Assembly: GCA_037783545.1 (NCBI GenBank)
Contig: JBBELK010000298.1
Location: 2,542,001-2,606,000, forward strand
Source of the DNA: Henricia sp. BOLD:AAB3569
Taxonomy: Eukaryota; Echinodermata; Asteroidea; Spinulosida; Echinasteridae
Direction: 5' to 3'
Length of the DNA: 64,000 bases
Made by a program: the position numbers and the translations under genes
Notes under the pieces: model-generated
The model's database searches: none
What the model saw: only the letters and a program-made list of their open reading frames with translations
Told to the model about the DNA's origin: nothing
Shown here: positions 33,760 through 43,878 of the stretch, one piece after another
Numbering within the stretch: the stretch's first letter is position 1
Layout of the letters: every line of letters begins with the position of its first letter

Positions 33760-34194
33760 TATGTGGGTCTGTCCACAGTAATGGGGTACATTTGAAAAAT
33801 AGGTCAATAATTCCTTTCAGATGTATTTAGTTTATCTCAGAATTAAAAAAAATTCCTTGTTTTGTTCTCAGGAGATAACCTTTCCCCAAAAAGGTAAGAA
33901 ATTGCTCCCACAACATACATTTCTGAAAAGCTTGTGTACAAATTTTCCTATTACGTAGGTAACGTGGACAGACAATGTTGTGACATTTTTTTCCGTCTTT
34001 GTAATAGGAAAATTTGTGCACGAGGTTTTCACAAATGTATGTTGTAGGACTATTTTTCTTACTCCTTGGTGAAAAAGTTATTTTCTCAGTTTAGCTCGAT
34101 AATTTAAAGATAAAATTAAGACATTTGAAGTGAACTGGGACCTGAGATCTTGAATGTTACAGAAATGTACCCCATTACTGTGGACAGACCCATA
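33760..34194. mobile_element. TIR element with GTGGGTCTGTCCACAG ends
   Basis: ATGTGGGTCTGTCCACAGTA, then ATGGGGTACATTT, is inverted at 34163-34194. The inner arms also pair (CAAATTTTCCTATTAC with GTAATAGGAAAATTTG). The GGGTC.TTCC-like start resembles the 55938 element. Confidence 0.8.
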
Positions 34195-34578
34195 TGTAAT
34201 ATATATGTATATAACTACATAATTTCAACCAAAAAAATGAAGATTTTGTATATGTAACGTTTGACATTTTGTATTTTTAAGTTATCACTCGCAGAATCCA
34301 TGTGCACACATACCTGCATCTATATTTCGGAGCCTGTGCGAACTTATCTGCGATTCGTCTGAGCATCAGTGTTGGAACGTGAGCATGCGCGACAGGAGCC
34401 AATCACAGTTCCCATCTACTAGTGAGTTACTTTAACAAATTGCTGCTTGTAAAGACACATTTGTATTCTCAGATTCAATCCTATTCCTCACTTAATTCGA
34501 CCTGTAAGTTGCTGTAAATTGCTGTAAATTCTGCACAATCATGCAAAAGAGGAGTAAACAAACTGTTTTGGTTTTCCT

Positions 34579-34866
34579 AAAGGGGAGTTCACACTATCGC
34601 GGAAAAATCACACTGTTCCATTGGTTTGTACACAAACTGGTTTGCCGCTTGTGCGCGGCCTATCGCGACGCGCAAAACGTTTGAGCTGGGTCAAATTTGT
34701 TGAACTTTGACCGCGGTGCGCTGACCTTTCCAACGCGCAGCCAATGAGGTATAAGTTACCAGAGTGGAATTTTCTATTTTGGAATAATCGGCGATTGGGA
34801 GCTCATGCAATGCGGTGAGCGCAGCGCGAAAGTGTGATTTTTCCGCGATAGTGTGTCTCCGCCTTA
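34579..34866. mobile_element. MITE with TTCACACTATCGCGG ends
   Basis: CACTATCGCGGAAAAATCAC is inverted as GTGATTTTTCCGCGATAGTG. The outer AGGGGAG.TCACAC pairs less perfectly. No coding capacity. Confidence 0.82.
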
Positions 34867-34904
34867 ACGCTGCATAACAGTGATATAAAAAATAACGTGG
34901 TTTG

Positions 34905-36265
34905 ATGGGAAATAGTATACAAATATTGACTGCAATGAGGGGCATGGTTAAGATTATAGGCCCAAGGTGATCTCGAAGCCATGACTATGCCCCGATGATC
35001 TTAACCATGACCCGAATAAACAGCAGTCAATATTTGTTTTATATACCGAATGTGTAGATTTTTGTCATCTGGTTGGTTAAAAGTAACGATACATCATACA
35101 GTCATGACAGTGGTCCTTCGAGTTTCGATTTCGGAAGCTGGTCTACGGCGGAAAAGTTGTATATTTACAGCAAACATTTGTAGCATAATCACCTGGCACT
35201 TTAGTAGCACATTTCACCTGACACAGTATTCACTGTAGGCCACATCTCTTAGTTTCTGAAGGACTTCATCATCTACGACAGACAGACGTCGAGATTCCGC
35301 CATTACCGTCCTGATGAATGTTTACGTGAAGCGCCCAGCTGCATAGTTGGTGCACAGCTATGCTAACACATGTAATGCGCGCGTCCGGAACCCGCTAAAT
35401 GACTATGCCCGGGGCATGGCAAAGACTATTGCCCGGTGGGCATATACGCGCCGCGGGTCTAGTCGATTCAATGCCCCCACTTTTAACCAATTAGATGACA
35501 GGAATCTACGCATGAGGTATATAATGAAAACTAACGATCCCGAGATGTTGGATGATTTGGACTATCACCCAAGCCGAAGGAGATACTACAAATATTGACT
35601 GCAACTTATGGACATGGTTGAAGATTATTGGCCCTCGGTGATCTCGAAGCCATCGGCTTCCTCCTCGGGGCATGTTCGTGGCTTAGAGATCACCGAGGGC
35701 CACTATAATCTTAACACTACCCGAATAAACAGCAGTCAATATTAATACCGCGCGAACGTGTATATTTTTGTCATTTGATTGGTTAAAAGTAATGTTACAC
35801 ATGAGAGTGGTCCGTCGAGTTTCGATTTCGGAAGCTGGTCTACGGCGGAAAGGTTGGTCTATTTACAGCAAAAATATGGCAGTACACTTTGGTAGCCACT
35901 TCTGTTATTTTCTCATAAGGACTTCATCATCTACAATCTTGGACAAAATAGCTTGGGACACCCTGGCTAAGTCCCGTGCAACCCCCGCGCCCCCGAGCAA
36001 TGTTGGGTCGCTGGGGTGCGCGCCACCGAAATCTGCAGCAGTCGGCGTCAACATTGAACGGGGGAGCGGGGCCGGGGGTACACACGTAAACTGTTCCAGT
36101 TATTTTGTCCAGGATTGTAGGCATATATACGCGATCAAAACGACTTCGAGATTCCGCCTTTACCGCTCCGATGAATGTTTACGTGAAGCGCGTATAGGTG
36201 CATAGTTGGTGCACAGCATGCAGCTATACACGCGATGCGCGCGTCTGGAACCCGCTAAATGACTC
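34905..36265. repeat. Two related foldback elements in tandem
   Basis: Foldbacks with ATATTGACTGCAA outer ends and GGTGATCTCGAAGCCAT cores lie at 34912-35036 and 35589-35742. Each is followed by a similar flank (GTCATCTGGTTGGTTAAAAG and 'TTCGATTTCGGAAGCTGGTC') at 35060 and 35770. It looks like duplication of a composite element. 36270-36500 is another weak foldback. Confidence 0.65.
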
Positions 36266-36644
36266 TAGGCATATGTTCAGACGGGCAGTACCTTCGAAGG
36301 TAAAGTTAACAACGACAGTCCAACAACGACTCGCAAGCATACACGGCCCATATACTCATAAGATTTCATGTGGGTAAATCGTCGTTGGTAACTTGTAGTG
36401 CGTCCATGCACACGGTCACTATACTTACGAGCTTACTCACGAGTGCTCACTACCAACGACTTACTTATAAGTTAACTACGATCGTCTGAACGCACCTTAT
36501 GCCTGTGGGAATGGCAAAGACTATATGCCCGAGGCATATACACGCGCGGTGTCTAGCTAATTCAATGCCCTTACTTTTAACCAATCAGATGACAGGAATA
36601 TACGCATAAGGTATATAATCCCAATCATCCAACACCGAGGGCCG

Positions 36645-37250
36645 GATCTGGGACGGTTGGGTTGGCGTAGTGGTTCTTTCCTCGCCTTTCACCTCTGGCG
36701 TTCCGGGTTCGAATCCGGGGCGTGTATGTGGATTGGGTTTGCAGTCCCTATTTGACCGCGTGGGTATTCCCCGGGGATTTCTCTGTGGGTTTTCCCCATC
36801 GATATATATACACTGGATGAAGCAACGACGTCTAAAATTGAGGCCACCGTCCGCCATTGTACCCCACCAAATACAATGCCTTGCCTAGACTGGTCATACT
36901 GTCTTCACTAGTCTATATCATGGTCTACACGTGTTAAGTGGAATGCAAGCGATCGCATGGACCGGGGAGCAGTATAGACCAAGTATTGTTCGTGGGGTAC
37001 AATTGCGGCCGGCGCGTGGCTTCAATTCTCGTATAGCCAACTGCTATTGCATACTATACATGTATATCGATGGTTTTCCCCCCGGAGATTTCTCTGGGGG
37101 TTTTCCCACCCACTTCTAAGACTGCAACTCCTTCTTCGTCATCTCAAGTTGATAATAAAGTGTATAGTTAAAGCTAAAATCGTATAGTTGATGGCATAAA
37201 GGGCCTAGTTGCCGAAGATACCACACATTAACTATAAAACAACAACAACC
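36645..37250 (+). mobile_element. tRNA-derived SINE and a second partial copy
   Basis: GGTTGGCGTAGTGG (A box) and CCGGGTTCGAATCCGGGG (B box) start the element. A second, 5'-truncated copy at 37060-37250 carries the tail 'CTGCAACTCCTTCTTCGTCA' and ends in ACAACAACAACC. The same family is at 46318. Confidence 0.8.
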
Positions 37251-37604
37251 GAGGGATCTTTAGCCTTCACTATTTACCCTCAAACCATGTTGGATATTGT
37301 TTTATAGGTTTTCTTGTTCAGTTTTAACAAATTACCCCACGTTCGTTTCAGATGCATTTATTTAAGCACATATTGCAGTTTGGGATCATCTTTCCATTAT
37401 TTAATGAGATCATTCAATTTCGTTTTATAGAGCACGCAATCGGGAAAATTCCGCACTCAAATTTAAAACTATCGCATTAAATTTTGAAATATCAGCGAAA
37501 ATCATTCAAATTTGCGCTAAAATGCATCTGAAACGAACGTATGTGGTACGTTGTTAAAACTGAGCGAGAAAACCTTTTTTAACTATTACTAAATTTTCTT
37601 GCAG

Positions 37605-37773
37605 GACTTCCTTGCTTGAATGGCCAGAATCTTCATTGCGAGTACTCGGATGCTATTGTCTGCAAATATGAAGACGAGAGTGGATCATGCGTTTACATGA
37701 GTGGCGGCTTTAACGGGTTTTGCCAATGCAAAGACGAATATGTCGAGTCACGGTTGCTGTTCCAGGCCGAAGG
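37605..37773 (+). CDS. Receptor exon: small Cys-rich extracellular module
   Basis: The acceptor is attttcttgcag and the donor GAAGG|gtagat, phase 2. Cysteines occur in LPC, LHC, IVC, GSC and FCQC. Spacing and the 'GFCQCKDEY' end look like an EGF- or EB-type knot, but no family assignment is secure. It needs a phase 1 exon upstream that I did not find. Confidence 0.75.
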
Positions 37774-40700
37774 GTAGATTTTTTGTTTGTTTGTTCAGTT
37801 TGCCGGAGTTATCAGCTTTCGAATGTGACACCATAGTAGATGAGTGCTACCCTGTTTATTTAGATGCCGCCATATCTCAAAGAGCCTTCGGGCCTTCGAC
37901 CGTATACAAATAAGAAGTCGACTTATTAAACTCAATTTACGAAGACGCATTGGCAAAATAAGTATCTCGCCAAAATGATATATATTTCATGAAGTCGACT
38001 TTGGTAGGATAAATATATCGGTATAATACCTGAACGGGTAGACGGCACTCATAGAGCGCTGTAAGAAACGCCCCTGCATGATATACAGCTTGAAAATAAA
38101 TCCACCCATAGCATGGAAAGTTATATGGAATAAATAATATTGGGGTAAGCCGGGCAGGAGTTTGGGGCGTATCTGAAATGATCTCTGTGTGGCGTGGTTA
38201 TCTCATTGCAGGGCTTGCTAAGCTCACGCGATAGCCAATCCCAATCAGTGAGGAACAACTGCACGACTGTGATTCGAGACTACCAGTTGGTTTCATAACT
38301 CAACTGGTAGAGCATCTGCACGTTAAGCAGAAGGTCCGCTGTTCGAATCTCGGTGGAGCCAAGTTGCTTTTCACTGCATCCAGATTTCCCAAACATTTGT
38401 ATCGGAATAAATAATAATATAATAAAGTCTGAACCGCTGCCGTCGCGAAACATTTCTGAAAGCAAACAATTTATAATCCATATCTTCGCATTAGTAGAGT
38501 TCAGTGAGTGATAATTTTCGCCAATTGATAATTTCGGCAATCCGAGTAAAATATCTGGTGTTTAATAACAAATCATATATATCCATTACAGGCCTGTATT
38601 CCCAAAGAGACATAAGAGGGATATTGGTATGCTGGGATTTTTTCAAATGACTGTTTTCACCTATTCCTGTGACAAGGTGTGTCTGTCATGCAGATATAAT
38701 TGTCCAATCACAAAATATATGCGTATCCCACAATATCCCTAACTTATTGTGAGTATAAGAAATGTATTGCCATATTGTCATAAAACAATTGGAATTTGAC
38801 TTGCACTGCGCGTGTAAAACATTACTTAACATACTTATATTAATATTACTTAAAAATTATGCACATGACTTTAAACAGTTAACAATTGATACTAAGAGAC
38901 ACCGTACCACAACTAAAATAATTATTACAGAGCACTCACACTAGTGGATAGAAACTGGTTTTCAATCTGCTTCTTTTAGATTTGGTGACCCTGCAGCGGC
39001 TCGCGTGAGCTGTGAAATTCCCGTAATGAATAATGCTCCATACACAACTCAAGCCCCACCTACGGATAATGCTCAGCACGCAACTCAAGCCCCGTCTACA
39101 ACTCAAGCCCCATCTACAACTCAAGCCCCGTCTACAACTCAAGCCCCATCTACAACTCAAGCCCCGTCTACAACTCAAGCCCCGTCTACAACTCAAGCCC
39201 CATCTACAACTCAAGCCCCGTCTATGGACAATGATCCTGATCCAACCTACCTTCCGTACGGTAAAAACAACGTGGCCACGGTCGTTCTAGGCTCTGTCCT
39301 CTCCGCGGTTCTGCTGGTGATTCTTGGCATCGGAGTTTGCTACTTTTGGAGGAAGAAACGCAATAATTCCACGGAACAAACGCCGTAAGTTTGCCACGAT
39401 TTAGTAACCGATCTACACAAACAAATTTGATATACTGTCGGAAAGATTATTATAAAAAATTATCAATTTGTTTTTGTCTTGTAGGAATCCTGAAGAAATC
39501 AAGTACTCCGCGAAAAATTGTAAGTATAGATATTGACAAAATTCTAATGCTGGGCCATTGTATTAATTGCGTCACGCGTCTTTTAATTTATTACAATAAA
39601 GCACCGAGCCCCCGTTTTCAATGACGATTTGAAATTCCTCAATACGCATTGTCATCGTAGGCATATTTACCTTTATTCATTATTAAAACAGGACACAGTT
39701 TTTACCTTAAAGGTGTTTAACAAAATCAGAATATTGAACACCAACACCACGCACTTTTGAAATCGTAAGCAGGAAAATGGCGGGTAAATTATGTACAAAT
39801 TTAACGTTACAATTGATGTTGAATAGACCAGTTGCTTGATAGATTTGCATAAGTCCTGGAGTCACACCTTATATTTACATAAATGCTAGAGTCCCGCCTT
39901 CGCGCTATTAGCGTATGTATATACGAGTGGCTCAAGCGCTGTACTATATCTGGCCAATCGGCCCGTTTCCAGGAGGTGCATGCTGGTACATGGTAACCGT
40001 GCGGTACATGGAATACATCTATGTATTTTTAAGCTGGACCCTATGTTGATTGAACATGTTCATCAGCAACTTCAAACCAGTCAAATAACCCAAAATCGTT
40101 TCTCCACTTTCTTGAATGTATCATTGCAGTTTGGAAACGTTCCAGCTTTCAAAGTTGACATCGATTTCAAGTTTGAAAAAAAACACGTTCTATTTCGTAA
40201 TTTTGACGAACATTCACGATGAGTACGTGTTTTAACATGTTCATTTCACTTGTAATTTCGGATGGTCCATGTTAAAAATGCATAGAGCAATGTGCGAGGT
40301 ATTCCAGGTACCGCACAGACTTTCGCGCTGGTTACTATGTACCAGCTTGCACCACCTGGAGACGGCCCGATTTGCCAGATAGTCTGGTGCTTGACTCACT
40401 CATACGCGAGCGCCATAGCACGAAGGCGGGACTCTATCACGCAACTGGTCTATTGAAATTTCGTGTTCGGTGCTATTTTTGTATACTACCCAAATAATTC
40501 GTCGCTGACATCACGAAGTGACACCCAAGTTACCAAGTGTACTTCTGTTACAGTTCATGAAAACCGCACAGTGAAGTGAGGACACATGTTTGTCACGATC
40601 TGACATCCGAGTGTGCGCGCGCACTCCGTGCACTGGACTAAAAACGCATGAATTTTTGTTTCCACGAACTGACATCCCAAGTAAACGTTGAATTTATTCA

Positions 40701-42127
40701 GGAAAAAAAGCTTTGAAAAGGCTCGACATGAATGGTATCATCCATATACTTGTGAAATAAAGTAAGAGAACATTGTCAGAAACACTGTCTCCATTTTACG
40801 ATATCAGTTCGTGAAAAAAAAAATGTTGGGTGTCAGTTAAACAGTGAAATTACAGTTTAAAACGTCATTTTCTCCCCGAGACGAGCACTGAATTAGGCTA
40901 AGTGGAGTAAGTACCACTGAGTGTCAGTTCGTGGTGTATAAAATAACGTCTTATTTAAAAAAAACTGTAAATATAGTGGTAGGCTTAAGTTATTTTGGTT
41001 TATATAATTTTATTATTAAAAAAAAAAAGAATAAACCGTAATAAACTTTTTAGAATTACGTATTTTTTGCTGTAGCCAAGGTAGGCCTACCAGAACTGCC
41101 GGTGTGCGGCGAAGATAACGAGTACACGTACGTGGACGAGCGCTGGCGCCGGGAACCAGCTGCTATTCCGACGGAGCAGCCCCAAAAGGTTGAAAATTCG
41201 ACGCAAAATCACCTCGTCAACAGCAACTCAAAGGTAGAGAAAATGATCAAAGATGGCGACCATTCCGCTGAACTGCCTCCCAGCGATCCCGAGTATTTCG
41301 TACTGGAGAAAAACGAGGACGGTGAAACAGATGGCTATCAAAGTCTCATTAAGAATGGCGACCAGGGGAGTGGTAATTCTGGGTACGAAGTTGCGCGTCC
41401 AGGAGAAGCAACCACCGAGGACCTGAGCAACGACGCGTCCCCGTACGATCACCTGGACAGAGCGACCGTGGACAAACCGTCAAACGAGGGCACCCTGGCG
41501 AACGTGGACGAGCAGGATGATTACAGCCACATCGAAGCTGCGCGTCCTGGAGGAGCAACCACCGAGGACCTGAGCAACGATGCGTCCCCGTACGATCACC
41601 TGGACAGAGCGACCGTGGACAAACCGTCAAACTCGGGCACCCTGGCGAACGTGGACGAGCAGGATGATTACAACCACATCGAAGCTGCGCGTCCAGGAGG
41701 AGCAACCACCGAGGACCTTAGCGACGACGCGTCCCCGTACAATCACCTGGACAGAGCGACCGTGGACAAACCGTCAAACGAGAGCACCCTGGCGAACGTG
41801 GACGAGCAGGATGATTACAGCCACATCGAAGCTGCGTGTCCAGGAGGAGCAACCACCGAGGACCTGAGCAACGACGCGTCCCCGTACGATCACCTGGACA
41901 TAGCGACCGGGGACAAACGGTCAAATGAGGGCACCCTGACGAAAGTGGACGAGCAGGATGATTACAACCACATCGAAGCTGCGCGTCCAGGAGGAGCAAC
42001 CACCGAGGATCTGAGCGACGACGCGTCCCCGTACGATCACCTGGACAGAGCGACCGTGGACAAACCGTCAAACGAGGGCACCCTGACGAAAGTGGACGAG
42101 CAGGATGATTACAACCACATCAAGTGA
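37605..42127 (+). CDS. Type I transmembrane receptor with ITAM-type motif and ITIM/hemITAM-like repeats (3' four exons)
   Basis: Exons 37605-37773, 38980-39384, 39485-39519 and 41076-42127 join in phases 2, 2 and 1 with clean GT-AG borders, giving 552 residues to the stop. Outside the membrane are a Cys-rich module (six Cys, a seventh just after the junction) and a TTQAPS mucin stalk. One TM helix (about 39271-39346) is followed by WRKKR as stop-transfer. The tail of about 370 residues has 'DPEYFVL' and 'YQSL' ten residues apart, fitting ITAM spacing, and then five 49-residue units. I do not recognise a named orthologue. A role as a phosphotyrosine-signalling (immune or phagocytic) receptor is inference. 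Endocytic YxxPhi sorting is an alternative reading of the same motifs. Confidence 0.82.
38289..38360 (+). tRNA. tRNA-Asn(GTT)-like sequence, probably a pseudogene
   Basis: The acceptor arms GGTTTCA/TGGAGCC pair with two G-U wobbles, the anticodon stem TCTGC/GCAGA is intact, and the loop ACGTTAA would place GTT as anticodon. Position 33 is C instead of T and the T stem CGCTG/CTCGG does not pair. It is more likely a pseudogene or SINE head than a working tRNA. Confidence 0.4.
38980..39384 (+). CDS. Receptor exon: mucin repeat stalk, TM helix, start of tail
   Basis: The acceptor is ttcttttag and the donor ACGCC|gtaagt. It begins 'FGDPAAARVSCEI', has about eight 6-residue TTQAPS units (18-bp repeat at about 39081-39224), a spacer 'DPDPTYLPYGKNN', the helix 'VATVVLGSVLSAVLLVILGI' and the basic anchor WRKKRN. 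This is a typical type I stalk and membrane exon. Confidence 0.87.
39485..39519 (+). CDS. Receptor micro-exon in the juxtamembrane tail
   Basis: It is a 35-nt exon between ttgtcttgtag and AAAATT|gtaagt. It encodes 'NPEEIKYSAKN' and joins in frame on both sides (phase 2 in, phase 1 out). Strong splice sites and perfect phase support it despite the length. Confidence 0.77.
39822..40455. mobile_element. MITE with AATAGACCAGTTGC ends
   Basis: AATAGACCAGTTGC is inverted as GCAACTGGTCTATT. The arms continue for over 150 bp (GAGTCCCGCCTTCG and GGTACATGGTAACC-type blocks) with more mismatch. It lies in the receptor intron between 39519 and 41076. 40460-41075 shows only weak TGACA/GTGTCA repeats. Confidence 0.8.
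41076..42127 (+). CDS. Receptor terminal exon: ITAM-type motif and five 49-aa tyrosine repeats
   Basis: The acceptor is tttttgctgtag. The first two bases complete a codon from 39519. It encodes 349 residues and a TGA at 42125-42127. Tyrosine motifs in order: YTYV, YFVL-x10-YQSL (41294-41347), YEVA, then alternating SPYxHL and DDYxHI, five of each, to the C-terminus. SPYDHL fits the ITIM pattern (S/I/V/L)xYxx(I/V/L). The second motif follows the acidic stretch DEQDD, as in hemITAMs. Confidence 0.87.
41384..42124 (+). repeat. 147-bp coding minisatellite, five units
   Basis: The unit is 147 bp (49 codons). For example, the GAAGCTGCGCG start recurs at 41534 and 41681. Units differ by few substitutions, including SPYDHL/SPYNHL and YSHI/YNHI, and all keep frame and all tyrosines. 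High similarity suggests recent expansion or homogenisation. Confidence 0.93.
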
Positions 42128-42179
42128 AAGGCAGGATCGAGAGGACGCGAGATAGAGATTATACGGATTTTGTGCATAA

Positions 42180-42185
42180 AATAAA
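42180..42185 (+). promoter_or_regulatory. Poly(A) signal AATAAA of the receptor gene
   Basis: A canonical AATAAA lies about 53 bases after the stop codon. It would give a very short 3' UTR. No other hexamer is closer. Confidence 0.6.
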
Positions 42186-42429
42186 GATTTCACTTTTTTT
42201 CCTGGATAGGCCTGTATTATAACGATGTCGTTTTCTTTCCGAGGGCGCAGTATAGTTTGTATACCAACTCTTTTAAAGGCCCTATGTATCATTCGCAAGA
42301 TACAACTTTTTGCAGATTCGTGGAATAAGAGTGTAAAATATATAAGGAAGAGTGTTGGTAAACTAGCCTGAAGAAATTTTAGCTACATAGATGCATATCA
42401 GTGCGTCAGAAAACCTTGAAAATCTATAT

Positions 42430-43342
42430 GTGACCCGCTCTGCAAAAAAAGGTCGCTCCGGCTAGTATACTACGAAGACCCAGAGGGGACATGTAAGTAT
42501 TTTCCTTTTTTTATTTTTTAATACGTACGTACGTGATAATAGTACGTACGTACGTGATAATAATACGTACGTACGTGATAATAGTACGTTTGTTCGTGAT
42601 AATTTAATACGTACGTACGTGATAATTTATCACGTACGTACGTAATAATTTAATACGTACGTACGTGATAATATTAAGTACGTACGTAGTATTATCACGT
42701 ACGTACGTGATAATAATACGTACGTACGTATTATTATCACGTACGTACTTAGTATTATCACGTACGTACGTATTGTTATCACGTACGTACGTGATAATAA
42801 TACGTACGTACTTATTATTATCACGTACGTACGTACTATTATCACGTAAGTACGTATTAAAAATAAAAAAGCATAATACTTAAATGTCCCCTCTGGGTCT
42901 TCGTAATATTCTTTTTGCGACCATAAAAAGAAATCTGTGGCATTTCTACGCTCATTAAAATACCTTTATATATGTCTGCTTATATTAATTTTTAACTAAG
43001 AATTTTCCTAATCTTATTTTTATATGTATTTGTTTTTATTTTTTCAATCTTAATTTATACGGATTTTATCCGGGGAGTGGTTTTAAAATGGACTGTCAAG
43101 TCTCTTCCACAACCCTTGACTTTGTCAAAAAGTGTAAAATAAAAAAATAAACACAAAACAAAATCCAGGCGTAACATTCCAGGGGGAACACAGACATTCC
43201 AGGCGGTATCTGGGCACCGCCAGGAATTTCCATTGTGTTTTGGTATTTTATTGAGCGTGGATTTGCCGCGGATTTCCTTTTATGGTCGCAAAAAGAATAC
43301 TAGCCAGTGCGACTTAAGACCCTTTTTTGCAGAGCGGGTCAC
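42430..43342. mobile_element. Nested TIR element with GTGACCCGCTCTGCAAAAAA ends
   Basis: GTGACCCGCTCTGCAAAAAA is inverted at 43323-43342. A second pair of arms, ATTCTTTTTGCGACCATAAA near 42907 and its complement near 43285, lies inside. The left half contains the ACGT palindrome. Confidence 0.85.
42463..42911. repeat. Palindrome built of TACGTACGTACGTGATAAT units
   Basis: The outer arms ACGAAGACCCAGAGGGGACA and TGTCCCCTCTGGGTCTTCGT pair exactly. Between them about 18 units of ACGTACGTACGT alternate with GATAAT or ATTATC in both orientations, so the whole block is self-complementary at several registers. Confidence 0.9.
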
Positions 43343-43689
43343 ATATATGGATTTTGTGTACAAGTGAATGGTAAAAAATTTCCAACATGAAATACCATTT
43401 TTGACGAAAATAAATTCATGTGGTGTTTGTTACCATTGCTATCAACACTTTGGGTAAGGTTTTTCTTGAAAACTCATGAAAAACAAAATTGGGTCCTTGG
43501 AAATGATACAATGGGCCTTTAAAGCCATCGCACAACATTGTTTTTTTGCTATTAGAGTAATCCGTACTTATGTGATTAAACATATATGTAGTAACATTCC
43601 CCTGTGAAAGTGTCAGCCTCGTTTGGTCATTTCGTATTCGAGAAAAAGGTGAAAATCGGGGGAGGGGGGAGGGGACTAAAAAGTATAAT

Positions 43690-43870
43690 TATCGTCTCAT
43701 GAGACGAAAACTAATTGTTTTATTCATTTCTCAAAGACTCTAGCACTTCAGACCAAACCATTTCAGGGGAAATTTTCTACCATCATCATGTTTATATTGT
43801 GTAAGTTATGTGTAAATCTGTGAACATTTATGATTTTCGAGATTCCCAATAGTGAGCAGGGGCTTTAAAC
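43690..43870. mobile_element. Right-half fragment of the TTAA MITE family (E)
   Basis: 'CTCATTTCTCAAAGACTNTAG', 'CCATTTCAGGGGAA' and GATTTTCGAGAT blocks match copies A-D in order. The left TIR and the TTCGCCC interior are absent. Confidence 0.75.
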
Positions 43871-43878
43871 CTCTTTTA

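Larger units (their letters stand above)
31147..37604. other. Gap between putative exon 1 and the receptor exons
   Basis: An exon starting in phase 2 and ending in phase 1 is required if the two parts are one gene. I could not identify it. The region is mostly MITEs and SINEs listed separately. 31810-32480, 32650-33350 and 37255-37600 show no named feature. Confidence 0.4.
42345..43522. repeat. Old dispersed repeat interrupted by the ACGT foldback element
   Basis: The left part (GTGTTGGTAAACTAGCCTGA... to 42429) and right part (from 43343) together match the repeat at 16475-16772. The intervening element is a clean nested insertion with TATAT on both sides. Confidence 0.7.

Noticed and set aside
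38289-38360. Functional tRNA-Asn
   Set aside because: C at position 33 and an unpaired T stem; kept only as a tRNA-like sequence.
41349-42071. Long antisense open frames across the receptor tail repeat
   Set aside because: They mirror the 147-bp array, whose length is a multiple of three. The sense strand has splice-phase continuity and a poly(A) signal.
42520-42870. CRISPR-like array
   Set aside because: Repeats are self-palindromic, spacers are 6 bp, and the host is eukaryotic.
42630-42883. Frames rich in SRTYV/IIRTYV
   Set aside because: Translation of the ACGTACGT/GATAAT palindrome; no coding support.
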